A stretch of DNA of 64,000 nt, from the NCBI RefSeq assembly GCF_964199755.1, contig NC_133896.1:185689185-185753184 (forward strand), in the 5' to 3' direction. The position numbers were made by a program, and so were the translations under genes. Below, piece by piece: positions 27,181-40,424 of this stretch. A model generated the notes under the pieces. That model had not been told where the DNA came from and searched no databases. It saw only the letters and a list, made by a program, of their open reading frames with translations. How positions within the stretch are numbered: position 1 is the stretch's first letter; the number at the start of each line of letters is the position of its first letter. Source of the stretch: Larus michahellis. Its lineage: Eukaryota; Chordata; Aves; Charadriiformes; Laridae.

Positions 27181-27729
27181 AGTTTTATAGTTTGAGGATT
27201 CACAGATGATAATTGATTCAAAACTACCTAAACCAAAAGTGAAGTTGTTTAGAAGCGTATGCCCTCCTAGAGGGCTTAGATAACATCATGGAAAAGGGTG
27301 TAAAGACAGAGGCTATACTGGTGGAAATAGGAAGAATATGCTGCAGCACATTTTGTGGTTTGGGATCTGTTTGCGTCCCAGCTGGAACTCAGGAACTCCT
27401 GAGACCTGGGCACCTCTGTGAATAAGTCGATGAAATACTTGATCAAAAGGTTACCAAGGTATTTGGAGGAATAGCATAAGAAATAATTACTATTGTGGTA
27501 AAAGCTATGAAGTCTTCCCATAAATCAGTGAGTGCAGCACAAATTACCACCTTGCAGAAAGATTATTCCAGAATGAAAGAGTGTAGAAGAAAGACAGCAA
27601 TAAACAGAACTCAGAAAAAAATCTCACATAAAGCATAGCTGAAAAAAGTAAGTTTTCTAGAGGGAGGACAAGATCCAAAATGGGCGTGGAATTATCTTAA
27701 ATATTAAATTTGTGTCATAAATGCACTAA

Positions 27730-28205
27730 TAGTTTTTTAATGGCTTGGGCTAGCCTTTCTTGGCCGCTCCGCTGACACTCTGCCCACAGGCCCAGGAACC
27801 AAATTCCATCTCAACCCTGGGCCTTCAGACACTATCTGGGCTACGTTATAGGGCTACCTGGCTCCATCCTTGCCTCTTGGATAGACCTATTCCATATGCT
27901 GTGGGTGGCTTGTCTCGTAGATCAATCCCTTGGATATACTCTGCAGCTTGCCTCCATCTCTATCCTTGTGTCTTTCTGAACCTGACAGGATCCCCTGGAT
28001 ATATTTTGGACCCGACCCACTGCTTGCCATGTTGGGAGCTTTTGATGGACCTTGCTACCAGCCCCCAACTCTGCCCACTATGCTTAGATACTTTAGGGCT
28101 GCATTGCATGAGTGAGAGTACTGCCTGCTTTGGTGTCACCCCTGGCTGATATCCCCTCAGGGAGTAGCCTGCTGTTGAAGTTCCTTGTTCAGCTGGAAAG
28201 TGCAT
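27730..28205. other. Unclassified GC-rich block
   Basis: A C-rich stretch of about 470 bp in AT-rich surroundings. It contains an open frame of 129 codons (27760-28149, plus) with no recognisable domain. Two partly similar pieces, TCCCTTGGATATACTCTGCA (27926 onward) and a TCCCCTGGATATATTTTGGA-type piece near 27990, suggest an internal repeat. It could be an LTR or satellite remnant, a processed retrosequence or a regulatory island; I do not recognise it. Confidence 0.4.
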
Positions 28206-28679
28206 CTTTAGATGTCTAAATTTAAAGTTGCAAAAGTAGCCTGAAAGTCCTCATTTCTTCTCCAAAACATGCTTATTCATCTGAAGTCCTGCTATGGAAA
28301 ACATCTGGAACTGCCACTGTCTTGGCTGGCACGAGCATCTAGGTATCTCTCACCTAAACCTATTTGGGATGCATAAATGAAGAGTGAATATAGATAGGTC
28401 TTCCAGATATGTCCTGAGAATAACTAATATACATGCATAGTAATGATATCTGTGCAAAATACAGATATTTTCACTTAAAAATGAACTGATATTTACTGCC
28501 TTCTTCATAATAATGTGCTGCTACTTGTTCAGGAAGCAGAAAGTTTTGGTCCCTATTTCAAACAGGGGAGAAGAATTAGAACAATTCCTAGTTTAGGAAA
28601 GAGAAAATTACTTTTGAACTTCTGTTGAAGGTGGGAACTGTAGCACTTAATAAATGCAAAGATTTTAACTTTTAATTAA

Positions 28680-29225
28680 AGCAACATTTTGAGTAAGAGA
28701 CACCGATTGTGACATTAGCCTACTTCTGCATTTTACATTACAGCCACTGAATGAATGCCTGAAATTATGCTGAGAGAACTCAGTCATTCTAGACTGCAGC
28801 ATCTCTTGCCTCTCTTTTATTTATCTAATCCAAGATCCGTGCGTCTGATTTGCAGCAGTGCTGGAAGCTGTGCTCTGAACACCTAAAACAAGTTTAATGC
28901 CAAGTGCTTTGAATAATCAGATACTAGCTGTCTCAAATTGGGCATTTGACTAGAACATTCTTGTTCTGCTGGTCTTCACCTGCAAAATAATATCCATTAA
29001 CACAGCCTGGCAGGGGTGATGACATATTGGTTGTTTAGGGTTGGAGACTCCAGAGAAGAAACAGTCTTTGATAAAATTAATAATTCAGTGTCCAGAGCAG
29101 GGTCTGAAAAGCATGCACATCACACATTTTAATTATGAGAACAGTAAATGAGCATCCTCCCCAACTAGGGAGACTAAGCAAGTGACACAGTTGATTATGT
29201 CAATGATGACAGTGTCACAGGATGA
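28680..29225. promoter_or_regulatory. Candidate conserved noncoding element
   Basis: Balanced-composition, repeat-free stretch with dense homeodomain-like motifs (AATAATTCAG, TTTTAATTATGAG, TTGATTATGTCAATGATGAC). It contains a 7-bp inverted repeat GTGACAC/GTGTCAC at 29182-29188 and 29212-29218. No coding frame is visible. Enhancer function is inferred. Confidence 0.3.
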
Positions 29226-31669
29226 GTTCCAGTTGCTGTAAATGACTGATACATCTTGTGCCTCAACTTTGGGTGTTTAGTCATTCAGTTCTGAAATGAA
29301 TGTTTTATAAATGGATAAATTGAGTGTCCTTGAGAATATCCAGGGCAAGTTTCTTTCCACTTATGTTTAGCTATGTAAATATAAAACGGAATTAAAGCAA
29401 CCTCATTGCTACCATTTTATAACTTCTTATAGTTTAATTTTTGAATCCTTAATGATTATCTTTTAGATACTTTTTATTTTCCTACAACATATTCTGTATG
29501 CAGATGAACCACTATCTGTTAACAAGGTGAATTGTATTCTAAAAAGTGAAACAGATTTCTTCTTACTATTATTGTACAGTAAGGAAGACTCCCAGCCATT
29601 GCTAATATGCATCACATAATGCATTGTTGTTTTTTTTTTCTTTTCTAGCTTCATAAGCTTATCTCTTGATGAAATGTAACACTTCTTGTAAATATGATCC
29701 TCCGTGGCTGTGTTTTTCTGAATTGCTTACATTTATAGCAAAACATTAAGGTAATGTGAGGAGTTACAGTGCAGAAAACAATTCATACATTGTTTGGTCC
29801 TGGCTTTTTCTTTTATTTTCTGGCTACTTTATGTGCCTTACACTCTATCACTTGTTTATTTTACAACCCCATTGCATCTTTCACAGCTGTCTCCGTGGAA
29901 ACCACGCTCTTAATTGCAGATTTGGAGGTTAAGTTGCTTCTGTTGAAAGCTGCATCTTTGAGTGCTCGTTGCTGTGCAGGTTGGGCAATCAATCTCTTTG
30001 GGTATCACTCGTAGTCATAACCGGACTTGCAGGATTCAACTAATCGCCTTGGCTTTACTAACTACAGTACATTCACTTTTTGACTGAAATTAGTTGGGAA
30101 AAACAGCAAGACATTATAAAGGTTGCAGCTATAGGAAAAAAAAAAAGAGGCTCTTTCCTCACAAAAAGTGATGTGTTAAGCTTATGTTTTAATTTATAGA
30201 GAAAGACTGAGTACTTTCTTTCTCATTCCTGCAAGGATCTCTCATCTATTTTCAGCTTTTTTTCTGAGTGGGTGAATTAGTTTACCTTGGCCAAAAAAAC
30301 TCAAAAGTGGTTTGGGCGAAGACTATTCCCAAAATGCAGTGTAGATGATACCAAACCAGTCTAAGTTTCTGTCACAGTCCTCCAAAGTCACAACAATTGC
30401 AACATCTCAAAATGATCCTATCCACCACAGGCATATCTTCAGATTCAGACTATGAGAACACGAGTCTAGAAGGATGAATTACAGCCATCACATTATTTCA
30501 GACACTTTCAATTAAAAAAAAAAAATAAAAATGCACAAAAGTGGACCAATATATCTTGATGTGGAGCTCAGAGGAGACACTGAGCCAAATGCTATGCTGG
30601 AATGATAAGGCAAATCATATGTAGAGGGACTAGCTGTGAAGAGTTTGGACACAAGTCACTGTACTTGGCCCTGGAGACCAGGGATCACTCCCTTGCAGTG
30701 TGTAGCTGCTGCTGTCTTTTAAAACCATCTGCATTAGGCTACGAGAAATTACCTGAAGTCCAATTTAGTGCATTATGCTAATTTAAAAAAAAAAAAAAAA
30801 GACACAAATATTCATTGTGTTCTTCTTAGGACAGAACATGCTTGAGTTTTATATAAACAGATGTATGCATCATAAAAGCATATATATATTTATTTAAATA
30901 AAGCCAGTATCTCACACAAAACATTACAAAAGTCAAGGTAGTTTTCATTCAAGCAATTTACATGGACACTGTGAGAGTACATGGTTTATTAGATTATATT
31001 TCTTTAATGAAATTCAAAGGTTTAAAATGGGACCTAGCTCAAGTGGGAGATGATCAAGTTCAGTACTGAATTCAGTCTATAAAGTGTCATTTGTGAAAAT
31101 CCTACATGTCTCCTAAGAACATTGGAGTGTCCATAGCAGAAAACAACAGGTGACTCATTTAGCCCAACATCCTGGAGGCTACAACGAATGATTAGGGGAA
31201 GATGACAAGTAGGGCAAAGATGAAGTGACGCTTTCTCTGGTCTTGCTTTCCTGTTCCAGGCATCAACTGCCTGGGGGCTTCCTGAACTGGAAGTTTCATC
31301 CAGGCCACTGTATTTAATAACTACAAAAGGACCTTCACTTTCTGAACTTTTTTTTTTTTGTACTTTCTGAGATTTACCAACTTCCTATGAAAATAAAATT
31401 CACTTTTTAATTACCCACTATCTGAAAAAGGTACTTTTTTTTGATCATTATAAGCTGTTGCCTGCCTGTTCATCTCCTGAGGTGTTCTTTAGATCTTCAG
31501 TCATGAAAAATAGTGAATAAAAGTTCTCTATTCATTTCCTCCATATTTTTTATGATTTTAGCGTATTCTTCCTTTTTATTTCTTTTTCTTTTTTTGGGGG
31601 GGTGTTTGTTTTTTTTTTACTGTTTGTCTTCATTTTCTAGTTCTGGATATCTACCAGTTTAAAATTAGT
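29226..31669. other. Noncoding stretch, nothing recognised as a gene
   Basis: AT-rich. 29700-30060 contains an 81-codon frame without domain evidence, in a stretch that looks more like conserved noncoding DNA. A runs lie near 30513-30525 and 30784-30800. Confidence 0.5.
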
Positions 31670-31995
31670 CATAGCATCATAAAGTCATAGAATCACCTAG
31701 GCTGGAAGGTATTTTTAAGACCATCAAGTCCTACCATTAACATAACACTGCCAAAACCACCACTAAATCATGTCCCTCAGCTCCATGTCTGCCTGTCTCT
31801 TAAATACCTCCAGGGATGGTGATTCAACCACTTCCCTGGGCAGTTTGTTACAATGCTTGATAACCCTTTTGGTGAAGAATTTTTTCCTGATATACATCCT
31901 AAACCTTCTCTGGCACAACTTGAGGCCATTTCCTCGTGTCCTATCACCTGCCACTTGGGAGGAGAGACCAGCCCCCACCTCTCTCAGCTACCCCT
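31670..31995 (-). mobile_element. CR1 LINE 3' end
   Basis: The minus strand encodes [20 protein letters not shown] and DIRKKFF-like sequence, then [18 protein letters not shown] and LRDMI-stop. The 3' UTR and an ATTCTATGACTTTATGATGC tail end near 31670. It belongs to the same subfamily as the 12134 copy (a VALRDMV-type ending). Confidence 0.92.
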
Positions 31996-34900
31996 CTCAC
32001 GTCAGCTGCTTGCTATCTTGATACAACATAACGTAACTATCCATAACAGTCAGGCAAACTCAGGATCATTTTGAGAGGATCAGTTTCCCATCACTTTTAT
32101 GACCCTGAAGAGTTTGGGCACTAGGTCTCTTTCCAGATCCCCATACACACTATCAGGGTTGCAATAGTCTTTTTAAGACTTTCTCCTGAGACTCGGTAAT
32201 GCAGCTGAGCAGGAATTTGCAGCTCCCACAGAATTTGCAGTTTCAGAGTTTTTCCCAGACTCTTGTGGGTATCCTGGAATATAGTTTACCTCTTTGAAGA
32301 CTTGTGACTGTTAAAGAAAAAGATAAATGTTTCACAGAAATGAACTTTTTAACACAAAAATAGTCACCGATACTCCTTATATCATCAAAGGAAAACAATG
32401 ATGGTCAAGTTTCTTCTGAACCCATATCCGTCATTACTAACGAGTGCTTTTAGCAGACAGAACAAAGACTTCCATGAGGTAGGGATGGAGAATACATTCC
32501 CTCAAATCTCCAGAATAGAACCCCTTTGATAAGTTTTGTCATAGCTGGTCAAGGCAAGGAGAAACACATGCTGTCAATATTGCTTAAGAAGAGTAACCTG
32601 ACTGGCAGTGTGACTACTGCAGGTGGCACTAGACATAAGACTAATTATTCACAGGGTGAAATAGAGCATAGTAGCTTGAAAGCATATAATACAACCCTTA
32701 ACAAATATGCCTGTCAAACTCTAAAGCTGTTTGTTCTGCATATTGTGTGCCTTCTTGGTTTTGTGAAGCATCTTGTCCTCAAGATACTCTTAATCCTTAT
32801 CAGCCTGGATTCAAAATTGCTATGTTCTTGAACTTCCAGTGTAGGGTTTTCTCTAACATGTTACTTCAAGCATTTTGAATTAGCGCGCGCACACACACAC
32901 ACATTCGCAGACACACACTAATTACTTATATTGCAGGACCCAAAGGTCATCACACAGATTCTAGAGGAGACCTCTGACTGAGTTAGTGTCCCATGAGACA
33001 AGTCTGCTCTGGAAGGAGAAAGCTAGCTCTGAAAAAGCTGAATGTGAGACAATCTGTGCTTTAGGGTGCAGGGCTAGCCTCAACCTTATTTTATTTAGCG
33101 GTATAGACATAGTCTGCATGGTCTGGGTTAGGGACGCACACACAACTGCATTTAAAGAGGAACAAATTTTCCATAATATTAGACGGCAATAGCCTCAAAT
33201 GTCATCCTTTAGCCACTGTATGATGCACCTCATAAGAGAATATTACATTTTAAGATGAATTTTTAAAGCATCAGAATGGAAAAAAACCCCACAAAACTAA
33301 ACACAAAAACCCCTACAAAATGCCTAAACAGTCTCTTCGACATCTGTGTGTTTATATACTCTTTGTACAGTCTTAAACTGTTGGTGATAACAGACGTGCA
33401 AAAACAAAATTACACAAAGAGCACGGTACTATAAAAAGCATAGCAACTGAAAAAAAAAAAAAAAGATCCCTAAGGATTAGTTTAAATAATGATGCATTTG
33501 TGTTGCATAAACAAATATAGTTGTCAAATATTTATGAAGAGAGCAAATGAGACCATCCAGAACCTTTGTTAAAACAAAACAGCGTCAAGAAGCCTTCCAA
33601 GTAGTACTCTGATTGTATGAATCTGTGAACCTACTGACATTCTGAATCAGAGCAGGAGTCTGTTAAACATGATGTTCTGTTCTGACATGTCCAGTGCCAA
33701 ATATTTCAGTGGAAGTTGCAATAGTTCCCCAGAATGAAAAGTTACAGAATGTGTTGGTCATTAAAAAGGGTTCCCCTTGAACTGTCATCATTTGTAAATT
33801 GTAGCATGTTCTGAGGTATGAGAATTTCATAGATTCGTCAATGCTGAGGTTAGAAAGCATTACTATAGTCAGTTTAGTTTGAAGGTCTAATTTGACCTTC
33901 TGCATATTGCAGAGAATTTTTCTCCCTAATTTCTCTATCAGATCAATAAATAGCATAACCAAATTACTAGGGGTTTTTTGCATTTTTGATCCTATTTAGT
34001 AGAAAGGGAAAATTATCTAGATAAATGAGTTCAACTGTTTTATTGGAGATGACTACATATATTTTTTTTAAAGAATAGTGATTGGTATGGTTGGATAATC
34101 TTGTCATCATTATTATTCTAAATTATAATTTTATTATTGTCTGCTCAGTGTTCACTGAATGCTCCCACTGAATGCACATTATGAACACAAATTTTCAAAA
34201 ACAGACTGATTGTTTTGCAAGCCTAGAAGTTATTACTTTAGTAAAATCCATGCCATTTACATTTCTGCAGATAAAATTTCCAGAAGATAACCCACCTCCC
34301 TGAAATTATTTTTAAAATGCCTTATTCCTGCAGTCTACAATACCGTCTGTCAGAATGGAAAATTCGTTCCTGAAAGAAGGTGAAAACATCCCATATGGAT
34401 CTAAGACTTGGATCAGAAGTCTGAAAGGAAGGGACAAAAGGCAGAGTCTGTTTCTGATAAAGCCTATGCTGAAAAATTGCTCTTCATTTGCTGACAGGTT
34501 ATATTCTGAAAGCATTAGAAAAAATGAAAATGCAATTGTGTTGTTAGATATTAAATTTATTTTGTTCATAGTCCATTTCTATCTGTCGTAAAATGTTAAA
34601 GGAAATAAGGGTTCAGTTCACCCCATGTGGCATATTAGGCCCCATATAGTGCCATACAAAGGAGTTAATGTGACTTTTTTTTCTGGGGATTTGCATCAGG
34701 ACCAAATATTACCCTGTAGGAACCGATGAAGTGTATATTTAGCCACATTCTAGATCTAGTACTAGACTGGTGGTGATTTAATACATAAGAAAGGGACTAC
34801 AGAAAGGAAGAAATGAACACTTTATTTCATAGTAGCTGCTTCGCTTTATGGCCAAAGAGCAAAATGCAAAAGAAGAACAGAAGAAAAAGAAGGAATAAAT

Positions 34901-36162
34901 AGCTAAAACATCTGAAATGTAGATAAAAAGCTGCTGTAGGTTTTTCATAGATTTTGCCAACAGAAGAAAGAAATTTGATGCTAATGGGTAAGGCAGAAAA
35001 CAGTTGTCAAATTCCTAAGCACTTGAACTCCTTCCTTGGGTACTAGATAGGAAAGTAATTGCTCAACTAAAGAGGACCTTCTACATAATTAATACAAATA
35101 ACACATTTGCAAAATATGACACTTTCTTGTTTTCCTTTTTTTTTTTTTTTTTGAAAAAACTTATTCCCTGGAAAAAAAATCTGTCATTCTGGACCATCTT
35201 TTTCACCATAATGTTAGCACATCTTTTTGACAGTTTATTAAAGTTTCAAGAAGTAGTCATGCAGATTAGCCTAAATATCTTGGTTTGCCTTACCACCAGA
35301 TTTCTGTTAAAACAGAACAAATCATTGCATTCATTCATCATCATTTGGCTGTGAGGTTCCAGGATGCCAAAAATAGTAAACACTTGTGGAATCTACAATA
35401 ATTGAAAGCAACAGTAAATTACATTTTAAGTGCTCATCAAGGTGAGAACAAGGCACTTCATGACTCTTCGTACATCCTTGTTAGGAATTTTGCCAAGCTA
35501 GAGGAATGCACAGTTTCATATAGCAGTTGCTAACTCTAGCCTTCCTATGAGTGTGTTTGTGCTGTGATGTTTTTAGAGATACCTAACCTCGTTTAAAAAA
35601 AAAAAAAAATAAAGAAAAAGTAGATTGCCTTCGATGGAGAATTGTGCTAAAACCTCTAATATATGCTGCTTCTGTGCTCCAATTTGATAATTTGAAATGC
35701 AGTGTGGTTACCTGCTTTGTTTCCTTTAGGGTTCAGGCAGGATGAGATGTTGCATTTAGCTGTAGTTTGATACAAGAAAAGTTCCCTCTGTAAAGCACAG
35801 CATCAATGTCTTAAAATTGAATATTACCAATAAAGCAGCTGTTGCTTAGTTTGTCAACATATGCATATGCTATATACCTAGGAGAAACACCATCATAGAA
35901 CAACTGTCTGCTTTAGAAGTTTCACTTTCTTCCCAGTTTTGCCCTTATGCAATGCAATTCAAGAAGCTGAAAAAGTTTGCCTTTGGCACTAACAAGACAC
36001 ATTAGCAGTGTGCAATTTTTGGATTATCCTTCAGATGGAACACCATCCCTTCATCCTGCAAAATTCAGTTACCATTCTAGTTATAAAACCTACTTGATCT
36101 CTTCTTGCCATAATAAAGAACCAACTTATCCATAAATTAAATTAATTGGGTGTTGCTCCTTT
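31996..36162. other. Noncoding stretch, nothing recognised as a gene
   Basis: Apart from the GC/AC microsatellite at 32882 and A/T runs (33449-33464, 35136-35152, 35597-35609), no repeat or gene is evident. 35660-35880 has a balanced, repeat-free look. Confidence 0.5.
32882..32919. repeat. (GC)n/(AC)n microsatellite
   Basis: A GCGCGCGC run passes directly into an ACACACACAC run, then an interrupted second CACACACAC. Alternating purine-pyrimidine sequence of this kind can adopt Z-DNA. Confidence 0.85.
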
Positions 36163-36385
36163 CATAGAATCATACAGTCATAGAATCTGCTGGGTTGGAA
36201 GGGACCTTTAAAGGTCATCTAGTCCAACCCCCCTGCAGTAAGCAGGGACATCTTCAACTAGATCAGATTGCTCAGAGCCTCATCAAGCCTGGCCTTGAAT
36301 GTCTCCAGGGACGGGGCCTCCACCACCTCTCTGGGCAACCTGTTACCCTCATTGTAAAGAACCTCTTCCTAAGTGCTCCACTGTA
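36163..36385 (-). mobile_element. CR1 LINE 3' end, short
   Basis: The minus strand shows the HWNRL-region remnant, LEVFKARL-like coding, the 3' UTR GGGTTGGACTAGATGACCTT and the tail ending GATTCTATG at 36163. Only the last ~220 bp were inserted or survive. Confidence 0.93.
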
Positions 36386-38176
36386 AGTTTTGCAAGTATT
36401 CCACTATGCTTGGAACCAGATAATTTTGGTGAGTGAAGTCCCAAGGGGTCCATTTACATAGTAAACACGACGGGAAGGGCTTGATCACTCATGACCACTA
36501 TTCAGTTCTTTCTTTAGTGTCATGGAACATTAAGAATTAAAGGGAGATATCCTGTTTCTAAAAACTCTTGTTCTTATAAAAAGACTTATCTTCTTTTTAT
36601 TTTTTCTCGTCTCCTGATTGCTTGTCTCTATATATTCTGCTGCAGGTGTCTCCAAAGCAGTACAGATGAGGGGGGCTAAGAAGCAGATGGTAATAATTAC
36701 TGAAAAAAATTATATAGGAGGCATCCGGGAAAGCACATGCATTAGAATACAATGACTTGTAAAAATGTGTATGGAACTCCGTGCTATACTGAATGCAAAT
36801 TGCATTTCTAAGCCGCACAGGTCCTTGTTGAGTGTGGTCATGTATTATCAGGTGACTTAGATAACTCTTGGGAAAGCATAATGGACACAGAGATCCACTT
36901 TGAGATACTCTGAGTGGAAATTGCTTCCCCTTTCATTCTCTCAGCAAAAGAGACAAATGGCTTTAGAAAAAATTTTGAAAGGTTTTGTCCTATACAGATA
37001 AAAATACAGGGCCTCCCACATATCTTGTTTCTTCTCTTTGCTGTTGGTATAGATTTGGTTGCTGAGTTCTGCAGGTATTGAAACTAGAAATATCAGGAAG
37101 AAATGTTACCACAATATATTTTTGGGAAAGAAGATTTGCTATTCTCTCTCCCTGGAACTTCCCATCATTCTTCCTATTGTCTTAAAAAACTCATAGCCAT
37201 CATGTTGGGAGAAAAAAAATGAGATAGGAAGAGGTAACCATGAGGCAATGCTACTGAACATGTGAGATAATGCTGGATACTCATGTGTATTTAATTAAAT
37301 CCACGGGTTTCTAAACATCAGTTGCATTCAGTGAGACCTATTTGTAGAAACTGGAGTGTATGCTCAGACCTCTAACTTAGCAAAGGCACCTTTGGTGTCC
37401 TGGAAAACACAGCTAAGTCAGAAAAAAATTAAATTCAGACATGCTAACCATCTACTTGATCTAATGAATAAATTTCTGAGAGTGATGACTGAATATAAAC
37501 CAAAAATAGGTAAGTTTAGTCATTTCATGTTTAGAATAAATCTTCATGTCTGAGTTTTGTTTTGGAGGGGAATTGGAAAGATCAAGAAGTTTCTGCTGTC
37601 AGTTATTCTCTCCCTTTCTTTGTTGACAATGAGACTCATGCTGTTGTGCCCAGTTTACATGTATTGAGTTTTGAAAATTAAATCTGTGACAAAGAAGAAA
37701 GGTTGTTATAAAGATGCAGAACAACAAAAATAAACCGAGTAGTTGTTTATTTGTTACTATGGGACAGAAACTCTTACGAATTTGTACAAACATTTCCCAC
37801 AGAGGTATAGGAGATGGAAGACAGGTCCAAAGGCTGTCAACAATCCTGTCATACAGAATGTTACCAGATAGTGACAAGTAAGTAGAAAGATTATCCCTTT
37901 GAGCCTTTTGATGCATCTGAGATGGATCCTAAGAGCACTGTGTCCCAGCGGGGGAATCAGGATCCATGGGTGCTGACAGGACAGAACATCACCAAACATG
38001 GCCCATGTCACTGCCCCACCAAATGCAAAACTTAGGGTGATCCCCAGGCCATAACTACCTACCCATATAATACATCTCTATCCTCAAGTCCCAGCTCTAT
38101 CTCAGAAATTTTGCTGGACTCACTTTACCAACACTCACATTTCATCCAGCTCCTCTTTGTAATGCACAGGGAATTT

Positions 38177-40115
38177 CATAGAACCACAGAAATGTTGGAG
38201 GGGACTTCAGATGGCCATTTAGTCCAACCCACTCCTTGGTGCAAGGCTATCACCAATATTAGGTCAATCAGCCTTAATTTTTTCTAGCTAAGCATTGAAC
38301 ACCTCCATGGACACAAATTCCACAACCTCCTTGGACAACCTGGTCAAATGTGGTAGTACCCCACTCTAGAATTTTACCTTCATGTACAGTTTTCTTTTCC
38401 CGAGCTACAACTTGTGTCTATTGCCCCTTGTTATATCATCTGTCACTATCAAGGAGACTGGCTGCATCACTTTTGCATTACCCTTCAAATCCATATAAAC
38501 AGAAGCCCTTAGTTTCTTTTTCACCAAGCTATATAACCTCAGTTTCTTCAGGTGCCATTCATGGTAAATATTCTGTGGCCCTGACCATCTTTGTAGTCCT
38601 CCATTGCATCCTCTCCAATTTCTTCTTAATCTCTCTTAAACTGTGAAGTCCCAAACTGGATGCAGTATTTTACATACAACCTCATCAGTGCCAAGTAGAA
38701 GGGAAGAAAAACTTCCCTTGATCTTGTGGCCAGAGTCTCTTAACATAGTTCAGTATATAGTTTGCCTTATTCAGCAATAGAGAACATTGTTGGCTTGTCT
38801 TCAACCTGGTGTACACCATTACCCTCAAGCTTTTTTCAGCAGGGCTTTAATTCAGCTAGTCCCTTCCTGACCTGTGTTGATGCATGGAATCATTTCTCTG
38901 TAAGTCCATAACTTTTCACTTTTTCTTATGGAACCCCACGAGCTTTGTTTTTGTCTAGCACTAAAATTTGTTGCAGTCTCTTTGGGTAGAGTTTTGACAT
39001 TTTTTATGGCCACAGTTACCCCTTCCAGTTTGTTTCATCTGCAAATGTTCTAAGTGCAGTTTGTGCTAGTATCTAGGTCAATGAAGGTGTTGAACACTAT
39101 GGGTCCCAGCGTGGAATTCTAGACTACTGAACTTCTCTAGAAGTCCCTCTTCAGCGGGTCATTTAACCATTGATCATTGTTGTGGCTGATTCCACTTCAT
39201 TTTCAACCCATATAAGTGACCCACCTAACTGTTTTCCCTGAACATACTTCCTCAGGTGTGGGAGAATGCCAAAATGTCACTAAAGTCAAGGCAAATTCTT
39301 TACACCACTTTCTCTGGTCACATACCCAGTTGTTAAACTGCACAAAGATAACAGATTTGTTATGTACACTTCACTGTTGGAAAGGCCACGTTGAGTATTC
39401 CTTACTACTTTTCTTGTCTTTCACTTGCTTGGAAGTGGATTTCAAGAGCATGTGCTTCTTGATCTTCCCAGGGACTGAGGAGAGGCTGACCAGCAGTTCC
39501 TTTGATTCTCCTTTTTGCCTCTCTTTAAGATCAATGTTTCATTTTGGTTTTTTTTGTTTTGTTTTGTTTTGTTTCTTCCAGACAACATGATTGACAGCAG
39601 CCACACAAACACACCAATCAACTCGTTCAACATTTGTTAATAAAATTTATCAGCCCTATGATATGGAGTACACCTAACTTCTACAACTTTTTGTTCTAAA
39701 AATGAGAATCCCTCTCCTTCCCACACTTTGCTGGTACACACAGAGGTCAGTTGAGTCCTTCAACATTTTCAGTATTGCCCATGGCTTGGCTGTCTTCCCT
39801 CTCCATCAGCTTCCTTTCATTTTCCCTTACATTTTCTTTGCAACTTGCATAACTATACAATCCCTACCTGTTAGCCTTTATGTCTTTCACCAGTCTCAGC
39901 TACAGCTGAACTTCTACTCTCCTGATCTTGTCCCTAGGTACCTAAGCAATTCTTCCATATTTCTTTTTTGTCTTGTTATCTTGTTGCCTTGTTGCCTATT
40001 TTGTTCTGTTTTTTTTTCGTCTATTGTGGACTCCCTTTGTTTGTTTAAGTTTATTGGAGAATTGCATGCTTAGCCAAGCAAGTAATTTGCCAAAATTACC
40101 AGTGTTCCCGCACAG
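38177..40115 (-). mobile_element. Ancient CR1 LINE, 3' part (RT, C-terminus and 3' UTR)
   Basis: The minus-strand copy ends with a degraded CR1 3' UTR and tail at 38177. Going rightward on the plus strand, the complement of successive CR1 ORF2 parts appears. The C-terminal region lies at 38290-38720. The FADD/PQGS region is near 39025-39150 (TTCATCTGCAAATGTTCT, then GTCAATGAAGGTGTTGAACA, then GGGTCCCAG). The KAFDT and CLTNL region is near 39280-39400, and the EVPxxWxxA region is near 39460-39510. It is heavily mutated and has no long open frame. From 39530 to 40115 the sequence is too decayed or low-complexity to assign, but it lies where the linker between endonuclease and RT should be. Confidence 0.8.
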
Positions 40116-40410
40116 CAAACTGGGGGCAGACTTTTCAGTAGGGTCTGTAGTGGTAGGATGACGGGTAATGGTTTTAAACTAAAAGAGGGTAGATTCAGAT
40201 CAGATATAAGGAATAAATTTTTTACAATGAGGGTGGTTGGAACAGGTTGCCCAGAGAGGTGGTAGATGCACTGTCCCTGGAAACATTCAAGGTCAGGTTG
40301 GACGGGGCTGTGAGAAAGCTAATCTAGTTGAAGATGTCCCTGCTTATTTCAGGGGGATTGGACTAGATGACCTTTAAAGGTCCCTTCCAACCAAAACTAT
40401 TCTGTGATTC
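40116..40410 (+). mobile_element. CR1 LINE 3' end nested in an older CR1
   Basis: A plus-strand CR1 tail: remnants of the RTRGNG-equivalent and EGRFR...DIRNKFF region, GTTGCCCAGAGAGGTGG, CTGTCCCTGGAAACATTCAA, the 3' UTR GGGGATTGGACTAGATGACC and the tail TATTCTGTGATTC. It is much less diverged than the minus-strand CR1 sequence on both sides. Confidence 0.93.
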
Positions 40411-40424
40411 CTGAACTGTCTTTA

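Noticed and set aside
26000..28400. Recurrent TTAGGTACCT, CTTAAAGTG and TTTAGATGTCTAAA pieces as a DNA-transposon family
   Set aside because: The pieces are short and scattered, with no matching terminal repeats or target duplication that I could define. A library search would be needed.
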